The translations under genes were made by a program, and so were the position numbers. Of a stretch of 53,643 bases of DNA, positions 19,156-28,260 are shown piece by piece. The stretch is from assembly GCA_003599575.1 (NCBI GenBank), contig QZKV01000115.1, forward strand, positions 1 to 53,643, given 5' to 3'. This stretch comes from Desulfobacteraceae bacterium. Lineage in GTDB: Bacteria; Desulfobacterota; Desulfobacteria; Desulfobacterales; Desulfosarcinaceae. Position 1 is the stretch's first letter. The number at the start of each line of letters is the position of its first letter. Below the pieces are notes generated by a model. It saw only the letters and a program-made list of their open reading frames with translations. It ran no database searches and had not been told where the DNA came from.

Positions 19156-20283
19156 TCATAGCGTATGCCCGGTTATCCTCTCGATCGCCGCCGGCGGCAT
19201 GCGCAGGGCGGCCCGGTTTTGCTCACCGGTCGTGTTCAGGCGTCCTTCTTCGGCCGCTGTCCGCACTGCACGGGCCTTTTTGCCGGCCCCGGCCTTTTCC
19301 AGCGCTCGCTTGAGTTCCTGTGGAAACTCCCGGACTTCCAGGAATTTGGAATGCACGGCGGCATCGACAGCCTGGTCGCCTTTGGCGGTGCGCACGATCA
19401 GGGTATTCCACCCGGGCATGCCCTCCACCTGGCCGATCGAGACGTCGGCCCACTCACTGGTCATGTCCGGGCAGATATGGCATCCGTGCGGCACCAGCGG
19501 ACGGATTTTGGAAAGCGGTATTTCCGCCTTGCCGCGATCGGTGTCAACGACCATGATTTCAGCGGGCGGTGGGGGCACATCCATGGCCAGGATGCAGGTG
19601 TCGCCCACGCATTCAGCCACCACCGGCATGAGTTTGCGCGTGTCCAGCGCCCATGTGCAGAACAGCCCTATGGCAAGCCCGACAGGGTCCGTGAAATCCT
19701 CACGGCCCAGGGGGTTTTGACGCATCTGCGCCACGGCCGTGATCTGGCAGGGCGTGCCCACCACGCCGATGTTACGGCGCCCGTCCCGGACCGCCCTGTT
19801 CAGGGCCGACAGCGTGGGCGCGGCCATGAACTTGGACCCCGCGGCCCCGGTTACGTCGTTCGGATCGGTCACCAGCATGGGAACGGCGACAAGCCCCTCC
19901 CTGCCGGTGAGCACGGCAGCCTCAATGGTTCGCGCGGCCAGGGCGCTGGCCGTGATCGCGGATACAGTTCCGCCGCCCTGGAAATTGCCCTTGGGCGCTT
20001 TTGCACCGGCGCGCGCCATGGCGATGCGGCGATATCGCCCCAGGGGCAGACCCTCGTAGGGACCGTTCCAGCATGCCTGGGCCAACTCGCCCAGATCCAC
20101 TTCCGCCTTGGGGCAATGGGCATAACACCGGCCCTGCTTCAGGTCGCACGCGAACAGCCGCGCGGTTCTGCCCAAATGGGATTTGAAGTACGGACATAAA
20201 TCCACGCAGGCGCCGCACCCAACGCACAGACCCCCTGTCAGGACGTCCGCCGCCAATTCATTGGAACCGAAAATTACTGCCAT
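19156..20283 (-). CDS. FrhB/FdhB-family flavin and Fe-S oxidoreductase subunit
   Basis: 375 aa. A [4Fe-4S] motif CVGCGACVDLCPYF lies at residues 20-33 and further cysteines follow (CDLKQGRCYAHCP). The central part carries the family's GGTVSAIT and the GTPCQITAV motif (near residue 185); CHICPDMTSEWADVSIG binds another cluster. The FrhB family holds FAD and passes electrons between ferredoxin-like partners and F420, NAD(P) or other acceptors. First gene of the ior-tct operon; AAGGAGAGG precedes the start by about 9-12 nt. It could let the Ior complex exchange electrons with something other than free ferredoxin. Electron acceptor unknown. Confidence 0.88.
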   Translation of the reverse strand: MAVIFGSNELAADVLTGGLCVGCGACVDLCPYFKSHLGRTARLFACDLKQGRCYAHCPKAEVDLGELAQACWNGPYEGLPLGRYRRIAMARAGAKAPKGNFQGGGTVSAITASALAARTIEAAVLTGREGLVAVPMLVTDPNDVTGAAGSKFMAAPTLSALNRAVRDGRRNIGVVGTPCQITAVAQMRQNPLGREDFTDPVGLAIGLFCTWALDTRKLMPVVAECVGDTCILAMDVPPPPAEIMVVDTDRGKAEIPLSKIRPLVPHGCHICPDMTSEWADVSIGQVEGMPGWNTLIVRTAKGDQAVDAAVHSKFLEVREFPQELKRALEKAGAGKKARAVRTAAEEGRLNTTGEQNRAALRMPPAAIERITGHTL

Positions 20284-20542
20284 AGGGTTTTACCTCTCCT
20301 TTGCCGCCACGCTGGCGCACGAGTCATGTGCTCCAGCCATGCGCCGGTGATGTTATTGAGGCTGAGTTTAATGAGATTAAGTTGCAGGGTCGCGAATAAA
20401 GGCTTCGCAGGGCAATCCGATTTTGCGGATGTGGATGGTTGCCGTGGGTTGAACCTGTGTGGCATCCGATGCTGCTTTCTTCTGGCGTAGGCGTTTGGTG
20501 CAAAGGTAAAGCCCGTTGCCGTCGCAGGTGGAACGTTCACTC

Positions 20543-20571
20543 CCTTTACTGAACTATCAGTTGATTGTCAA
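20543..20571 (-). promoter_or_regulatory. Possible sigma-70-type promoter with overlapping dyad for the frhB-ior-tct operon
   Basis: On the minus strand TTGACA (20566-20571) is followed after 17 bp by TAAAGG (20543-20548), a poor -10. The spacer contains the perfect dyad ACTGA-N4-TCAGT (20548-20561), where a bound repressor would block polymerase. It lies about 250 bp before the frhB start, implying a long leader. Confidence 0.4.
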
Positions 20572-20643
20572 TGTTTTATGAGGCCGAACTCATTTTTTAG
20601 TTCGACCATATCGAACCGGATTCGTCTATATATAGTATGGGCA

Positions 20644-20667
20644 CTTCCTGGCGGGACCCGCAGGAAG
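20644..20667. terminator. GC-rich hairpin downstream of queA
   Basis: CTTCCTG (20644-20650) pairs with CAGGAAG (20661-20667) and the inner CGGG/CCCG extends the stem. It lies about 100 bp after the queA stop. No U-run follows on either strand, so it is at best an atypical terminator. Confidence 0.3.
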
Positions 20668-20759
20668 GCTGGCGTGGAAACGGAGAGGTTCACAGGCATG
20701 CTCAGGTGAGATCCTTTTTTAAAATTGCAGCAGGCGGGCGGCGGCGATACACAAGGGGA

Positions 20760-21794
20760 TCATTGAATGATCATTGCATCCCCGTAGCTGAAAAACCTGT
20801 ACTTCATCCGGACCGCTTCGGCATAGGCCGCCAGAATCTTTTCGCGGCCGGCGAAAGCCGAAACCAGCATCAAGAGAGTGGATTTGGGCAGATGGAAGTT
20901 GGTGATCATGCCGTCGACCAGCTTGAAGGCGTACCCGGGGTAGATGAACAAATCGCACTGGCCGCTGCCGGCCGCGAGATACCCCTGGTCACCGGTGCAA
21001 TATTCCAAAGTGCGCACGCAGGTGGTCCCGACGGCCAGCACACGCCGGCCTTGTTTTTTGGCACTGTTCACGGTGTCGGCTGTTGCGGGCGGCAGGGAGA
21101 AAAACTCGCTGTGCATGCGATGGTGCCGGATGTCGGTGCTCTCCACGGGCAAAAAGGTGCCATAGCCCACATGCAGAGTCAAATAAACCAGCCGCACCCC
21201 TTTTTGAGCCAGGCGCTCCAGCAAGGGCCGGGTGAAGTGCAGCCCCGCGGTGGGCGCAGCAATGGCGCCCTTTTCAGAGGCGTAAACGGTTTGGTAGGTA
21301 TGCTGATCCGCCGCGGTGTCGTTGCGCCGGATGTACGGCGGCAGGGGGACATGACCGTAGCTCTCCAGTATTTGGTCCAGGTCGGCGCTTTTGTCGAAGG
21401 CCACGCTGCAGGTGCGTTCCTGAAGATTCAGAACACGCGCTTCGACTCCCTCGCCGAAGATGAGCCGGTCGCCGGTGCGGGGTCGTTTGGAGGCTTTAAC
21501 CAGGCAGGTGAACGTCTTTTGCTGCATTCCCCGGGCGTAGTCCAGGATCAGAAGTTCCACCTTGCCGCCGGTCGGCTTGCGGCCGAGCAACCGTCCCGGG
21601 ATGACGCGCGTGTTATTGAGCACCAGCACGTCGCCCGCGTTCAACAGATCGGCCACATCACCAAAACGCCCGTGGGTCGTTTGTCCCGTGGCCCGTTGCA
21701 GGTGCAGCAGGCGCGATTGGTCGCGGATGGGTTGCGGCTGCTGGGCGATCAATGCTTCGGGCAGTTCATAATCGTATTCGTCCAGCTTGAACAA
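20760..21794 (-). CDS. queA: S-adenosylmethionine:tRNA ribosyltransferase-isomerase
   Basis: 344 aa, full length. It transfers the ribosyl part of SAM to the queuosine precursor in tRNA to make epoxyqueuosine. Family marks seen: YDYELPEALIAQQP near the start, VLVLNNTRVIPGRLLG, GAIAAPTAGLHFT, LHVGYGTFLPV, GTTCVRTLEY, and the C-terminal TNFHLPKSTLLMLVSAFAG. The DUF2065 gene starts about 200 bp upstream and ends 9 bp before the queA start, so they are probably one transcript. Confidence 0.96.
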   Translation of the reverse strand: MFKLDEYDYELPEALIAQQPQPIRDQSRLLHLQRATGQTTHGRFGDVADLLNAGDVLVLNNTRVIPGRLLGRKPTGGKVELLILDYARGMQQKTFTCLVKASKRPRTGDRLIFGEGVEARVLNLQERTCSVAFDKSADLDQILESYGHVPLPPYIRRNDTAADQHTYQTVYASEKGAIAAPTAGLHFTRPLLERLAQKGVRLVYLTLHVGYGTFLPVESTDIRHHRMHSEFFSLPPATADTVNSAKKQGRRVLAVGTTCVRTLEYCTGDQGYLAAGSGQCDLFIYPGYAFKLVDGMITNFHLPKSTLLMLVSAFAGREKILAAYAEAVRMKYRFFSYGDAMIIQ

Positions 21795-21803
21795 AATTTT
21801 CCC

Positions 21804-21992
21804 TTAAACCTGCCGGCCGATATACACCAGCAGCAAACCTGTCAGCATCAGGCCCAGTCCGAGGCCGCGCAACTTTTGATCGGAGGTCTCCATCAACTTA
21901 TGCAGCCAGGGCTTGATTTTCTCGGGAAAGGCGAAATAGGGCACCCCTTCAAGAATCAGCACCATTCCGAGAACAGTAATAAAAAACGGCAT
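21804..21992 (-). CDS. DUF2065 small membrane protein
   Basis: 62 aa with two membrane helices (residues about 3-19 and 44-60) and the DUF2065 pattern: LILEGVPYFAFPEKIKPWL, then LRGLGLGLMLTGLLLVYIGR. Such proteins sit in the inner membrane and often lie near hflC or purA in other proteobacteria; the function is unknown. Here it ends 9 bp before queA. The start at 21992 follows GAAAGGGGAAT. Confidence 0.85.
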   Translation of the reverse strand: MPFFITVLGMVLILEGVPYFAFPEKIKPWLHKLMETSDQKLRGLGLGLMLTGLLLVYIGRQV

Positions 21993-22199
21993 TTCAATTC
22001 CCCTTTCAGAACATGTGTTTCGATCGACCGCTCAGTGAACAGGTCAATGGCCCTCCCTCGGAAAAGCCGGCAAAGGGCCCGGGCACCCAGCTACTACCGA
22101 TTAACACCCCTGTTGTAAAGCAAATTTCCTTGACTTAAATGCATGGATTGGTCAAAGTCTTGGAGTTTTGGCATCCATTTGATTGAGGGACGGCGTTTC

Positions 22200-23630
22200 A
22201 TGGTGTTATTCGAACCGGTAATCGGGTTGGAGGTGCATGCTCAGCTGAAAACCGCCACCAAAATTTTCTGTGGCTGTTCGGCCGCGTTCGGCGCCCCGCC
22301 CAACACGCATACCTGCCCCATCTGCCTGGGCATGCCGGGCGTTCTGCCCGTCCTCAACAGGAAAGTCGTCGAGTACGCCTTGCGCATGGCGCTGGCCACG
22401 CACTGCAGCGTGGCGCAGCTCAGCCGCTTTGCCCGTAAAAACTATTTTTATCCGGACCTGCCCAAAGGATACCAGATCTCCCAGTACGACCTGCCCATCG
22501 CGGTCGACGGACATGTCGAGATTCAGATGGACGGCCAAACCCGCCGAATCGGTCTGATTCGCATCCACATGGAAGAGGATGCCGGCAAACTCATGCACGC
22601 ATCGGACCGGCCGGTCAGTTTTGTGGATCTGAACCGTGCGGGCGTCCCCCTGATCGAGATTGTCAGCGAACCCGACCTGCGCTCGGCCGAGGAAGCCGGC
22701 GCCTATTTGCGCACCCTGCGCTCCCTGATACGCTGGATCGGTGTCGGCGACGGCAATATGGAAGAGGGCAGCTTCCGCTGCGATGCCAACGTCTCCATCC
22801 GGCCGCAGGGCAGCTCCGCTTTCGGCACACGCACCGAGATCAAGAACCTCAATTCCTTCAAGCATGTGGAAAAAGCCTTGCGCTACGAGATCGCCCGTCA
22901 GACCGAAATCGTGCTGGACGGCGGCGCCGTGGTCCAGGAAACCCGCCTGTGGGACCCTGACAAAGGCGTCACCCTTTCGATGCGCGGGAAGGAAGAGGCC
23001 CACGATTACCGCTATTTCCCCGATCCCGATCTACCCCCGCTGGTCATCGACCGGGCCTGGATCGATCGCGTGCGCGGGCAGTTGCCCGAACTTCCGCACG
23101 AACGCAGGCAACGGTTCATCACCGATTACCAGCTGCCGGCGTATGACGCCGGCATCCTGACGGCAAGCCGCGAAGCGGCCGATTATTTCGAAGCCTGTTT
23201 GCAAGTCTACCCTCACCCCAAGGTGGTGAGCAACTGGATCATGGGCCCCCTGTTGGGGTTGCTCAATGCCCAGGACAAAACCATCGAGCAGTCTCCGGTC
23301 AGCGCCGCGGATCTGGCCGCACTGCTGCAGTTGACCGGCGAAGGCGTGATCAGCGGCAAAATCGCCAAAACCGTTTTTGACGAAATGGCCGCCAGCGGCC
23401 GTACGGCCGGGCAGGTGGTCCAAGACAAGGGCTTGGCCCAGGTTTCCGATACGCGCGCCCTCGAAGCGGCCGTGGACAAAGTGCTGGCCGGCGCTGCCGA
23501 TGAGGTGTCGCGCTATAAGGCGGGCCAGACCAAACTGATGGGATTCTTTGTCGGTCAGGTCATGAAAGCGACCAAGGGCAAAGCCAATCCCAATGTGGTC
23601 AATGAAATACTGAAGAAGAAACTGCACTAG
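22200..23630 (+). CDS. gatB: Asp-tRNA(Asn)/Glu-tRNA(Gln) amidotransferase subunit B
   Basis: 476 aa, the standard GatB size. [15 protein letters not shown] at the start, the zinc site with C-x-C (FCGCS) and CPICLGMPG, the kinase-site stretch [20 protein letters not shown], then [29 protein letters not shown], and a C-terminal YqeY-like tail. It phosphorylates and amidates misacylated Glu-tRNA(Gln) or Asp-tRNA(Asn) with GatA and GatC, whose genes are 9 kb away on the other strand. The ATG at 22200 matches the family start and follows GAGGGA; an upstream in-frame ATG at 22143 adds 19 unlikely residues. Confidence 0.96.
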   Translation: MVLFEPVIGLEVHAQLKTATKIFCGCSAAFGAPPNTHTCPICLGMPGVLPVLNRKVVEYALRMALATHCSVAQLSRFARKNYFYPDLPKGYQISQYDLPIAVDGHVEIQMDGQTRRIGLIRIHMEEDAGKLMHASDRPVSFVDLNRAGVPLIEIVSEPDLRSAEEAGAYLRTLRSLIRWIGVGDGNMEEGSFRCDANVSIRPQGSSAFGTRTEIKNLNSFKHVEKALRYEIARQTEIVLDGGAVVQETRLWDPDKGVTLSMRGKEEAHDYRYFPDPDLPPLVIDRAWIDRVRGQLPELPHERRQRFITDYQLPAYDAGILTASREAADYFEACLQVYPHPKVVSNWIMGPLLGLLNAQDKTIEQSPVSAADLAALLQLTGEGVISGKIAKTVFDEMAASGRTAGQVVQDKGLAQVSDTRALEAAVDKVLAGAADEVSRYKAGQTKLMGFFVGQVMKATKGKANPNVVNEILKKKLH

Positions 23631-23705
23631 GTTGGAATTATGAATAGCCAAGTACAAACCGCATTCAGTTCTCGCCTGCCTATTTCCAAATCAAGGAGCC
23701 ACCAA

Positions 23706-25430
23706 GTGAAACTATCGGTACTGCATAGAATATGGGTGATGGTCGTAATTGGCTGCATCTGGATGCCTTTGGCGGCCGCGGCAGCACCCGTCCGAATCGC
23801 CATCCTGCCCTTCAGCATTCATGCCGACAAAGATTATGCTTTCCTGCAAAAAGGCATCGCGGAGATGCTTGCCTCGCGCCTTTCTGTTCCGGAAAAAGTT
23901 GTGGTCATCGACCCGGCCTTGACCGTGCGGGCCGCCGAGGCTCTGCGCGGTAAAAGCAGCGAAAGCCTGGCCCGCCAGGCCGGCGCCGAGCTCAAGGCGG
24001 ACTACGCCGTGCATGGCAGCATCACCATTTTGGGTGAAAGCGTCAGCATCGATGCCGTTACGGTGGATATCAACGGAAGCCGCCCGGCGCTGACCTTCTT
24101 CAAGCAGACCCAAGACCTGGGCGGGGTGATCCCCCAAGTCGACCGCCTGGCCGAAGAGATCAATACCCGACTGCTCGGGCTTGCGCCGCGCGCGACGGGC
24201 GCGCAAGGCGCCGCCGGTCCCCCACCCGCAGCCGCGGGCCGGCCCCAGGCCGCGCCACCCGTTCAGCCCGATGTCCATAAGCACCCTGAAAAACTGCTTC
24301 AAAAAAGCCCCTTTGCTTCTTCCCAAACCGAAGAAGCGTCCGGCCAGACCCCTTCTCATCGGCTCAACCCCGCTTTCCAAGCGGCCTATGGAGATTCAGT
24401 CGAAGACAACACGGTTTTTTGGAAAAGCCGTAATTACGACCACATGATCAACAGCATCGATGTGGGTGACGTGGACCGCGACGGGCTTCTGGAAACCGTG
24501 GTGGCCACTCCAGAGAAAATCATCATCTATCGTTTCGCGCAGGGCCGCCAGGAAACCATCGCCGAAATCGAGACCGGCAACTTCCTGCGCAACATCAGCG
24601 TGAGCATCGGCGACATCAACCGCAACGGCACGCCTGAAATCTTTGTGACCGCCTTGACGATCCAACTCAATGCGCTGGAATCGTACGTGCTCGAATATGA
24701 CGGCGCCAAATTCAAACCGCTGGTCGAAAAAAGCCGCTATTACTACAGCGTTGTTCAGCATCCCACCCTGGGAACGCTTCTGCTGGGCCAACGCCAGGCC
24801 AGCAGTGTCTCCACCCCCTTTGACGCACCGGTCTTCGAGATGACCTGGAAGGGCGCCGACTACGAACCCGACCGGCAGATCCTGCCGGGCCGCAAAGCCA
24901 GCCTTTTAGGCCTGGTTTACGGCGATATCATGAACAGCGGCGGCGACAGCATTGCCGCCTTCGATCCCTACGATCATCTGCAGGTCATTCTGCCCGGCGG
25001 CAAAGTCGAATGGAAAGACGATGATGTCTACGGCGGGACCGTGCTCTACTTCGCCTTGCCGCCCAACGCCCCCGGCGACGGCGAACAGCCCTTTTACCTG
25101 CCCGTGCGCATCCGCAGCGCGGATCTGGACAAGGATGGAAAAAACGAGCTCATCGTATTCCGCAATGAAGGCGGCACGGGCCGCAAACTGGGTGTGCGGC
25201 GCTACTTCAAGAACAGCCGCATCGAAGCCCTGGGCTGGGACGGTTTGGCGCTGCATCCGCTCTGGAAGACACGCCAGCTCTCCGGCCGGATCCAGGATCT
25301 GGTGGTCGCCGATTTCGACAACGACGGCGCGGATGAAATCCTGGCGGCGGTGGTGAGCAAGGAAGGCGCAATCATCTTCACCGATGCCCGCAGCAGCCTG
25401 ATCGCATACGATCTGAGCCGGCCCAAGTAG
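23706..25430 (+). CDS. Exported FG-GAP/VCBS-repeat protein with a TolB-N-like start
   Basis: 574 aa from a GTG at 23706. AAGGAG lies 7 nt before it and a clean signal peptide follows (VKLSVLHRIWVMVVIGCIWMPLAAAAA), so this start is better than the ATG at 23640. Residues about 28-160 resemble the TolB N-terminal/CsgG-like alpha-beta domain (VRIAILPFSIHADKDY, GIAEMLASRL). A Pro/Ala/Gln-rich linker follows (about 160-230). The rest has repeated calcium-binding-type loops: DVGDVDRDGLLE, IGDINRNGTPEIF, DLDKDGKNELI and DFDNDGADEI, typical of FG-GAP blades. Probably a periplasmic or outer-membrane propeller protein. Function unknown. It follows gatB by 75 bp but is not obviously related. Confidence 0.82.
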   Translation: MKLSVLHRIWVMVVIGCIWMPLAAAAAPVRIAILPFSIHADKDYAFLQKGIAEMLASRLSVPEKVVVIDPALTVRAAEALRGKSSESLARQAGAELKADYAVHGSITILGESVSIDAVTVDINGSRPALTFFKQTQDLGGVIPQVDRLAEEINTRLLGLAPRATGAQGAAGPPPAAAGRPQAAPPVQPDVHKHPEKLLQKSPFASSQTEEASGQTPSHRLNPAFQAAYGDSVEDNTVFWKSRNYDHMINSIDVGDVDRDGLLETVVATPEKIIIYRFAQGRQETIAEIETGNFLRNISVSIGDINRNGTPEIFVTALTIQLNALESYVLEYDGAKFKPLVEKSRYYYSVVQHPTLGTLLLGQRQASSVSTPFDAPVFEMTWKGADYEPDRQILPGRKASLLGLVYGDIMNSGGDSIAAFDPYDHLQVILPGGKVEWKDDDVYGGTVLYFALPPNAPGDGEQPFYLPVRIRSADLDKDGKNELIVFRNEGGTGRKLGVRRYFKNSRIEALGWDGLALHPLWKTRQLSGRIQDLVVADFDNDGADEILAAVVSKEGAIIFTDARSSLIAYDLSRPK

Positions 25431-26045
25431 TTTGTAGTCCGTTCCTGCGCACAGGATTTGGCCTCACTGATTCTTCTATGCTCTTTTCTCCCGCCGGGGC
25501 CCGAGGCGGAGAAGGCAGCCACTTCGCACCAGCCGAAAGTAATAACGGCGCTGATTTGAATTCTTTAAGGGCGCTTTGAAAATCTGAACATAGGGATATT
25601 AAGCTACTTATAATTGTATGGACAAGGACCTATGAAAAGCTTTGATTTACTTTGGTTCGTCATTCCGGCGAAAGCCGGAATCCAGTAAGATCTTCTGGCC
25701 CCCCGGATTTCGTCGGGGTGACGCATTTTCAAACTTCTTATGGACTCTTCAAAGCTCATCCGCCATACGATTATGCAAAATCTAATGAGTGGCGTTGCCC
25801 CCGTTTAGAGCACAGTAATTCGGATGTTCTGATTCTCTTTCTTTTCTTCCCGATGTTTGGCGTACGTCCGTATCATTTCGACATCCAATTCTTGCCGTCT
25901 CGACGCAAAACCCTTAATTTTCGGATTGCCACCCGGCTCTTTTAGGCTTTACTTTTGTCCATCATTGAACCAGCGCCCTTCGGCCACGAACCCAGCTTCA
26001 CCTACAATAAAGAACAGCCCTACCACTTCACGACGGCGCATAACG
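25431..26045. other. Non-coding gap with a REP-like palindrome
   Basis: No supported gene. It holds the palindromic repeat at 25658-25723 and otherwise AT-richer sequence without clear signals. A 97-codon ORF starting inside the repeat is spurious, because its first residues are the usual translation of this repeat type (RHSGESRNP). Confidence 0.6.
25658..25723. repeat. REP-like palindromic element
   Basis: It starts CGTCATTCCGGCGAAAGCCGG and ends CGGGGTGACG. Inside is an 8-bp stem ATTCCGGC/GCCGGAAT closed by a GAAA tetraloop (25662-25681), followed by a second imperfect C-rich/G-rich stem. The GTCATTCCGGCGAAAGCCGG motif is a widespread proteobacterial intergenic repeat. One copy only was seen in this window. 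Confidence 0.8.
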
Positions 26046-26078
26046 AAAAAAGCCGGGGCTTTGGGCCCCGGCTTTTTG
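26046..26078 (-). terminator. Rho-independent terminator of the porin-like gene
   Basis: AAAAAGCCGGGG (26047-26058) pairs with CCCCGGCTTTTT (26066-26077), with a short loop. On the minus strand the stem ends in a run of U, and it lies about 35 bp after the porin stop. The flanking A- and T-runs make it potentially bidirectional. Confidence 0.9.
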
Positions 26079-26109
26079 CAGTGCTCTAAAAATACGGATT
26101 CTTCAGACC

Positions 26110-27288
26110 TTAGAAATCAATGCGGAAGTTCACGTCCAAGAAAGCCAGTTTGCCATTATCCAAGTCGGCCGCACCGGTGCGTTCCAGATCGCCGCGATCA
26201 AGCCATCCAATTTCAGGAATGATCTGAACGCCCTTGGCAACTGCGATCGGGGCTTGCAGGTAATAGTAAAAGCCGGTCTGCTCGGCTTCAACACCAGCGG
26301 CGATATCGACTTGGGCATTCGCATAGGATATACCAGCTTCTATACCGAAGGCCGGATTGAATTTCATACCCACCACCAAAGTGGCCTGCAGCAGTTTGGA
26401 ATCCTCGATATCGGCGCCAACCGCTTGGGCGTTCGTTATAGCGACAAGGGGATTGACCAACTGGAGCTGGGTTTGTCCGTAGTTGCCCGCATTCTGCATG
26501 TAGGAAGCGGTCGCTTTGACGTATGCGGGCCCCAAGGTCACGCTGACGCCCAGGCCGGCCAGGTAGCTGGTGATGCTTTCATCGACAGTGCCGGCCGCGT
26601 TTTCGACTTTATAGGTCTGGAATCCCAAAACCGGGCGCAGCGCAAGGACCGGGGTCCGGAAAACATAGGCGGCTTCAACGCGCGGCAGATAGAAATCTCT
26701 GTCGGTCAAAGCAACGCCACCGACCGTATAAGTGGGGGCGGTTGAATTGTTCTCGATGAAAGCCAGTTCAAACGTGCCGAATTGCAGTTCGAGCAGAGGC
26801 TGGCGGCCGATGTAAGGCAAGCCTTGAACCAGCAGGTTGGCGTCGCCGCTGTCGCCCATGTCGCCATGCGAGTTCGAGTAGCCCAGGAAGGTGCCCGGGG
26901 TATAGGTTTTACCGGCGAGCAGTTTGCCGGCGCCGAAATTCCAGATACCGAAAATTTGCCGCAGGTAGACATCCTGAATCTGCCCAGCGGTACGAGAGGT
27001 CTCTTGGAAGCCGATCTCCACAATGGCGGTCAGCTTGTCGGAGGCCACGGCCTTGGCGCCGATGCGGGTCGAGGTCCCTATACTAAGGAGCGTCCCACTA
27101 TCGCTATCCTCGCCTACTGCACCGGCACCGCCCGCAATGGTCCCATCCATGCCCGGGCCGCCTATAAAATCTTCGCTGGCCTTAAAATACCCCAAATGGT
27201 TCCTAATGCTGCCGTAAAAAAAGAAATCGGCGGCCATGGCCGGGGCTGCCAACCCCAGCACCAATAAAACAACTAATAGTTTCTTCAT
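26110..27288 (-). CDS. Porin-like outer-membrane beta-barrel protein
   Basis: 392 aa. Signal peptide MKKLLVVLLVLGLAAPAMAA, cut near residue 20, then FFFYGSIRNHLGY. The mature protein is rich in Gly, Ala and aromatic residues in alternating strands, has no long hydrophobic helix, and ends FLDVNFRIDF with the terminal phenylalanine used for barrel assembly. It is probably a trimeric or specific porin; the substrate is unknown. AGGAGG precedes the start. It stands alone between two non-coding gaps with its own strong terminator, which fits a highly expressed single gene. Confidence 0.85.
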   Translation of the reverse strand: MKKLLVVLLVLGLAAPAMAADFFFYGSIRNHLGYFKASEDFIGGPGMDGTIAGGAGAVGEDSDSGTLLSIGTSTRIGAKAVASDKLTAIVEIGFQETSRTAGQIQDVYLRQIFGIWNFGAGKLLAGKTYTPGTFLGYSNSHGDMGDSGDANLLVQGLPYIGRQPLLELQFGTFELAFIENNSTAPTYTVGGVALTDRDFYLPRVEAAYVFRTPVLALRPVLGFQTYKVENAAGTVDESITSYLAGLGVSVTLGPAYVKATASYMQNAGNYGQTQLQLVNPLVAITNAQAVGADIEDSKLLQATLVVGMKFNPAFGIEAGISYANAQVDIAAGVEAEQTGFYYYLQAPIAVAKGVQIIPEIGWLDRGDLERTGAADLDNGKLAFLDVNFRIDF

Positions 27289-28260
27289 CTGTTGTCCTCC
27301 TGATACGAGTTAAAAGAAAGCCAAACCAAACCAACCCAATAAAAAAGCCGGGCGCACCTAAGCCTGCTCAAAACTGCTTTTCCCCAACGGTTTTCCTTTC
27401 GAGACGCACGGCTGCATGATGCATGCTTCGTTTCAATTGGATGAATGGGTTCGAGTTAAGGGCAGGTTTATGTACACTCGGCCACAATATAGAAGCATTG
27501 CTAACAAGGCCGCCAGCAAAAGTCAAGCGATTTTCAGTCGCAATGATTCAGGCCCTTTCAGTGGTTGCGGTTCGCGCCGGGCATGCATTGCGCGGCCCGC
27601 GCGCTTGCCGCCAACAGCAGGCTGGCCGGCGGCTCGCAGGAGGCCTTCTTTCTGCACATCCTCTTTGCGCCTCTGCCTCCCTGCAAGAAAACAGCAATGC
27701 AGGTTCAGGTTCGTTGTATGGAGCGGTTGAGAAACTAGTGCCAGCACGGTGGAATCAAAATGTTAACCGAGTAAGCAACTTCGTTTCCGAACGTTCCGTC
27801 AAGCGCTGCAGCGAAGAAAAAAGGTGTGCGAAAGAGCGCAGCTATTAAAACGTGGTTGGGATTTATTCCTTCCAATCATGTAGCATTCCACCCAAGAAAG
27901 GAATTTCTTGCGCCGTGACTTTGCATAAAAGCACACGAACCCGGCACAGCACCGGACACGAAGGGGCGGCATCCTTGGCCGGAGATTCCGCAGCAGGTCG
28001 TAAGTAATTGCCGTCGCGCCGGTGAATTTTTAGCTGAGTGCTCGAAGGCATAAATTCAGTGACGTATAACTTGTCTTCAATAACGTACCGCTTTGGGGGA
28101 TTTGCTTAGTCGGTGAATTGGTCGGCTTCGGGTCGGTACCGGAATCGGCATCGGTATCGAATTCGATTGCGACCCCGACCCCGAATAGTTACGTCAAATG
28201 CTTCCCCTCTCCCTGGAAAAGCACCGCAGGCGTTGGGTGCCGCTGAGAATGCCATCGTGT
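27289..28260. other. Long non-coding stretch (about 970 bp) upstream of the porin-like gene
   Basis: No gene that I can support. The first ~250 bp must hold the porin promoter. A minus-strand TTGACT near 27520 has no good -10 at the right distance, so I give no firm position. ORFs of 62-141 codons here lack ribosome sites and family features. The end carries hexamer-repeat element D (28122-28195). The rest looks like decayed or regulatory DNA. Confidence 0.5.
28122..28195. repeat. Hexamer-repeat element D (CGGNNN then CGANNN)
   Basis: Units of six bases run CGGCTT, CGGGT (one base short), CGGTAC, CGGAAT, CGGCAT, CGGTAT, then switch at CGAATT to CGATTG, CGACCC, CGACCC, CGAATA and end GTTACG. 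The switch point is the palindrome ATCGAATTCGAT. The 24 bases 28155-28178 are identical to 46852-46875 (element E). The layout (CGK tract, then CGA tract, then GTT) matches element A at 8.4 kb, although the variable triplets differ. Confidence 0.8.

Larger units (their letters stand above)
20284..20759. other. Non-coding region upstream of the frhB-ior-tct operon
   Basis: A 475-bp gap with no supported gene. It holds a likely minus-strand promoter (20543-20571) and several dyads: GAACGTTC (20531-20538), ACTGA-N4-TCAGT (20548-20561), GAACT-N8-AGTTC (20586-20603) and GTTCG-N7-CGAAC (20600-20616). Several share a GAAC/GTTC core, as if one regulator binds repeatedly. An 88-codon ORF here overlaps the frhB start region and looks spurious. 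Confidence 0.5.

Noticed and set aside
17592-19313. Plus-strand open frame of 573 codons
   Set aside because: Antisense to iorA, with no recognisable motifs.
20274-20540. 88-codon minus-strand ORF upstream of frhB
   Set aside because: It overlaps the frhB start, has no family features and lies in a promoter region.
25652-25945. 97-codon plus-strand ORF
   Set aside because: Its first 20 codons are the standard translation of the REP-like palindrome; the rest is AT-rich gap.
27423-27848. 141-codon plus-strand ORF upstream of the porin-like gene
   Set aside because: No ribosome site, low-complexity composition, and no family match.
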